Position numbers and translations under genes: made by a program
Shown: positions 62,240 through 64,000 of the stretch, piece by piece
Layout of the letters: every line of letters starts with the position of its first letter
Numbering within the stretch: the first letter of the stretch is position 1
Notes under the pieces: generated by a model
What the model was told of the DNA's origin: nothing
Databases searched by the model: none
Seen by the model: the letters and a program-made list of their open reading frames with translations, nothing else
From: Lachnospiraceae bacterium
Lineage (GTDB): Bacteria; Bacillota; Clostridia; Lachnospirales; Lachnospiraceae
DNA: 64,000 nt
NCBI GenBank assembly: GCA_024404675.1
Contig: JAKSPO010000001.1
Span: 310,001-374,000 of the forward strand
Direction of reading: 5' to 3'

Positions 62240-63436
62240 CTATTTCACCGTATATTTCTGCAGCTTCGGAACAATCTCCGAAAGCCTGTCACAGGTCTCC
62301 TCAATCTCAGAAAGCGTAGTTTCCGGGCAGAAGCTGAATCGAATCGTACTGCCAAGATAACAATCGGGAAGACCGATTGCCTTAAGCGTTCCGCTGATTG
62401 CCGGATGATTCGAGGAGCAAGCAGAGCCGCTCGAAACATAAATTCCGTACTCCTCAAGGGAGTGCAACAGAACCTCGCTTTTACTGATAGAATCAAAGCT
62501 TACGCAAAGCACATGCGGCGCCGTCATTCTGACACGCTCCGATAGAGAATGCGTGTCGGAAAGCTCCGAAAAGACCGCGTTAGGATGTGCAAAGGGCATG
62601 TCTGCAAGTCTTCTGAGAAAAGCCTCCTTACAGGCATACATCTGCTCCATATACTGCTTCTGGTTCTGAAAATAAACCCGAACAGCCTCGCCGAGTCCGG
62701 CGATTGCGGGTACATTTTCCGTGCCGGAACGCATATTATTCTGCTGACCGCCACCAAGAATCTCGGGAATGATGCGCACCTTGTCACGCTTATACAAAAA
62801 GCCGCTTCCCTTCGGGCCGTGCAGCTTATGTCCGCTTACGGAAAGTAAGTCGATACCAAGCTTACCGGGTGCAATCGGAAGCTTACCGTAGCTCTGAATC
62901 GCATCCACATGAAACAGAATATTCGCATTAAAATCATGCACCAGCTTCGCAGCCTCCGCTATCGGCTCCACTGCACCGATTTCGTTATTGACTGCCATGA
63001 TGGAAACAAGAATCGTATCCTTTCGAAGGCTGTTTTTAAGCTCCTCAAGACTTATTCGGCCATTCGCATCAACGGAAAGATACGTGACCTCAAAGCCCTG
63101 CTCCTCAAGGAATATAAGCGGATTATAAACGGATGCATGCTCCACAGAGGTGCTGATAATATGATTGCCGCTTCGCTTCTTCGCGTAGGCTCCGCCGAAA
63201 AGCGCTAAGTTGTTCGCTTCGGTGCCGCCGGAGGTAAGAATAATCTCCTTCTCCTCGCATTTTAACGATTTTGCGATCTGCTTCTTCGCTTCTCTTACAT
63301 AGGTATCCGCAACAAATCCCTTTCTGTGAAGGGACGACGGATTGCCGAAATCCTCGCGCATAACCTGTTCCATGATACTTACGGCTTCCTCACAAACTCT
63401 TGTCGTAGCCGCATTGTCGAGATATATTTCCTTCAT
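62240..63436 (-). CDS. Cysteine desulfurase (NifS/NifZ type), probable ThiI partner
   Basis: This 398-residue fold-type I PLP enzyme removes sulfur from cysteine. Motifs include YLDNAATT at the N-terminus, TSGGTEANNLALFGGA near 70, the PLP lysine in SVSGHKLHGPKGSGFLY near 203 and the active-site Cys in YVSSGSACSSNHPA near 328. Its place right before thiI, which lacks a rhodanese domain, suggests it is the NifZ-like donor for tRNA thiolation and not the general Fe-S desulfurase. It overlaps rsmE by 4 nt. Confidence 0.93.
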   Translation of the reverse strand: MKEIYLDNAATTRVCEEAVSIMEQVMREDFGNPSSLHRKGFVADTYVREAKKQIAKSLKCEEKEIILTSGGTEANNLALFGGAYAKKRSGNHIISTSVEHASVYNPLIFLEEQGFEVTYLSVDANGRISLEELKNSLRKDTILVSIMAVNNEIGAVEPIAEAAKLVHDFNANILFHVDAIQSYGKLPIAPGKLGIDLLSVSGHKLHGPKGSGFLYKRDKVRIIPEILGGGQQNNMRSGTENVPAIAGLGEAVRVYFQNQKQYMEQMYACKEAFLRRLADMPFAHPNAVFSELSDTHSLSERVRMTAPHVLCVSFDSISKSEVLLHSLEEYGIYVSSGSACSSNHPAISGTLKAIGLPDCYLGSTIRFSFCPETTLSEIEETCDRLSEIVPKLQKYTVK

Positions 63437-64000
63437 TCCTCTGTGTCCTTCATTTCCTGCGCTATTTCCGCCCGAAGCATCAGATACGATAATACCGTAA
63501 GTCCTGCGGTCTCGGTTCTTAGAATACGACGTCCCAAGCTGATAATTTTCGCATCGTTCTCCATGGCTAATGTAATCTCTTCAGGAGAGAATCCGCCCTC
63601 CGGTCCTATGAATACCGCCACACTGATTCCCTCGCGAAGTTCCGAAATTACCTGCTCTGTGTAACGCATTCCCTCCGCATTCTCGTACGGAATCAAAATC
63701 ACGTCATAATTCTCTTTTGCGTACTGTATCGCTTTACGAAAGCTAAGAAGCCCCTCTACCTTCGGTACGATGCCTCTTCCGCTCTGCTTCGCGGCAGCCT
63801 CTGCGATAGCATTCCACCTTGTGAGCTTCTTCGCTTCCTTCTTCTCGTCTTCAAGCTTCGCGACGGAACGGCTGCATGCAACCGGAACAACGGAATAAGC
63901 GCCAAGCTCGACTGATTTTTCGATGATAAATTCAAGCTTATCCTTCTTTGGAAGTCCCTGAAAGAGACTAATCTTCATAGGAAGTTCTGTATTGCCTGCC
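63433..64000 (-). CDS. rsmE: 16S rRNA (uracil(1498)-N3)-methyltransferase RsmE (5' end outside window)
   Basis: RsmE methylates U1498 of 16S rRNA and has a SPOUT fold with a C-terminal trefoil knot. The visible 189 codons contain ISLFQGLPKKDKLEFIIEKSVELG, SVAVFIGPEGGFSPEEITLA (knot region), and ISLGRRILRTETAGL (SAM site). The reading frame continues without a stop to the right edge of the window, so the N-terminal PUA-like domain lies beyond it. The last 4 bp overlap the cysteine desulfurase start. Confidence 0.94.
   Translation of the reverse strand, partial: AGNTELPMKISLFQGLPKKDKLEFIIEKSVELGAYSVVPVACSRSVAKLEDEKKEAKKLTRWNAIAEAAAKQSGRGIVPKVEGLLSFRKAIQYAKENYDVILIPYENAEGMRYTEQVISELREGISVAVFIGPEGGFSPEEITLAMENDAKIISLGRRILRTETAGLTVLSYLMLRAEIAQEMKDTEE

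Overview
This window comes from a low-to-mid GC Firmicute, most likely a gut or rumen member of the Lachnospiraceae (Clostridia). The evidence is the gene order (radC-mreB-mreC, rimP-nusA-ylxR-ylxQ-infB-rbfA-nrnA-truB-ribF-rpsO, ireB-ruvX-DUF1292-rnj), strong AGGAGG ribosome sites, sigma-A type promoters, an IreB protein, DUF711/ACT and DUF1292 genes, and embedded polysaccharide-degrading genes. Family-level placement is inference. Nearly every gene is on the minus strand; only a tRNA-Leu and one small HPr-like gene are on the plus strand. I see no prophage, insertion sequence, integrase, CRISPR array or rRNA.

Layout in transcription order (high to low coordinates). 61.0-64.0 kb: rsmE (5' end outside the window), a cysteine desulfurase and thiI, a tRNA thiolation group, convergent with the HPr-like gene (60.7 kb, plus strand). 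49.6-60.6 kb: mtaB, then a long run starting at a promoter near 59.25 kb: ireB, ruvX, DUF1292, rnj, a truncated MltG-like gene, trmR, a U32 peptidase family gene (trhP type), two CBM9-like secreted proteins and two MutS-ATPase-like genes. The run meets a tRNA-Leu(CAA) gene and its terminator. 37.3-49.4 kb: a zinc-finger membrane protein, polA, coaE, a YycJ-like MBL hydrolase, an ACT protein, DUF711, a small alarmone synthetase, an rRNA m5C methyltransferase, two pseudouridine synthases, a HAD hydrolase, a small membrane protein and recU.

32.2-37.3 kb: a histidine operon with two gene fusions (hisZ-hisG, and a HisA/F-like barrel fused to hisI-hisE) behind a consensus promoter, ending in a 48-residue membrane peptide gene. 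23.3-32.1 kb: the rimP-nusA-infB translation operon through ribF, then rpsO. 18.2-23.2 kb: a folate operon controlled by a THF riboswitch, folT-folC-folC, with a secreted GH5 cellulase overlapping the last folC and a terminator after it. 0-18.2 kb: pnp with a long leader hairpin, then a GH2 beta-galactosidase, a GH95 fucosidase, uppP, ftsK, mutL, miaA, a PLP enzyme, radC, mreB and the start of mreC.

Most of the window is housekeeping: RNA modification and decay, translation initiation, DNA repair and segregation, and cell-wall elongation. The unusual points are the paired MutS-like ATPases in the rnj/trmR operon, both with Asn replacing the Walker B Asp; the paired CBM9-like surface proteins beside them; the catalytically truncated MltG; the HPr homologue without its phosphorylatable His; the tandem FolC paralogues with a cellulase under a THF riboswitch; and the two histidine fusions. 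Many start codons here were moved downstream of the longest open frame on ribosome-site and homology grounds, and several appear to be TTG.
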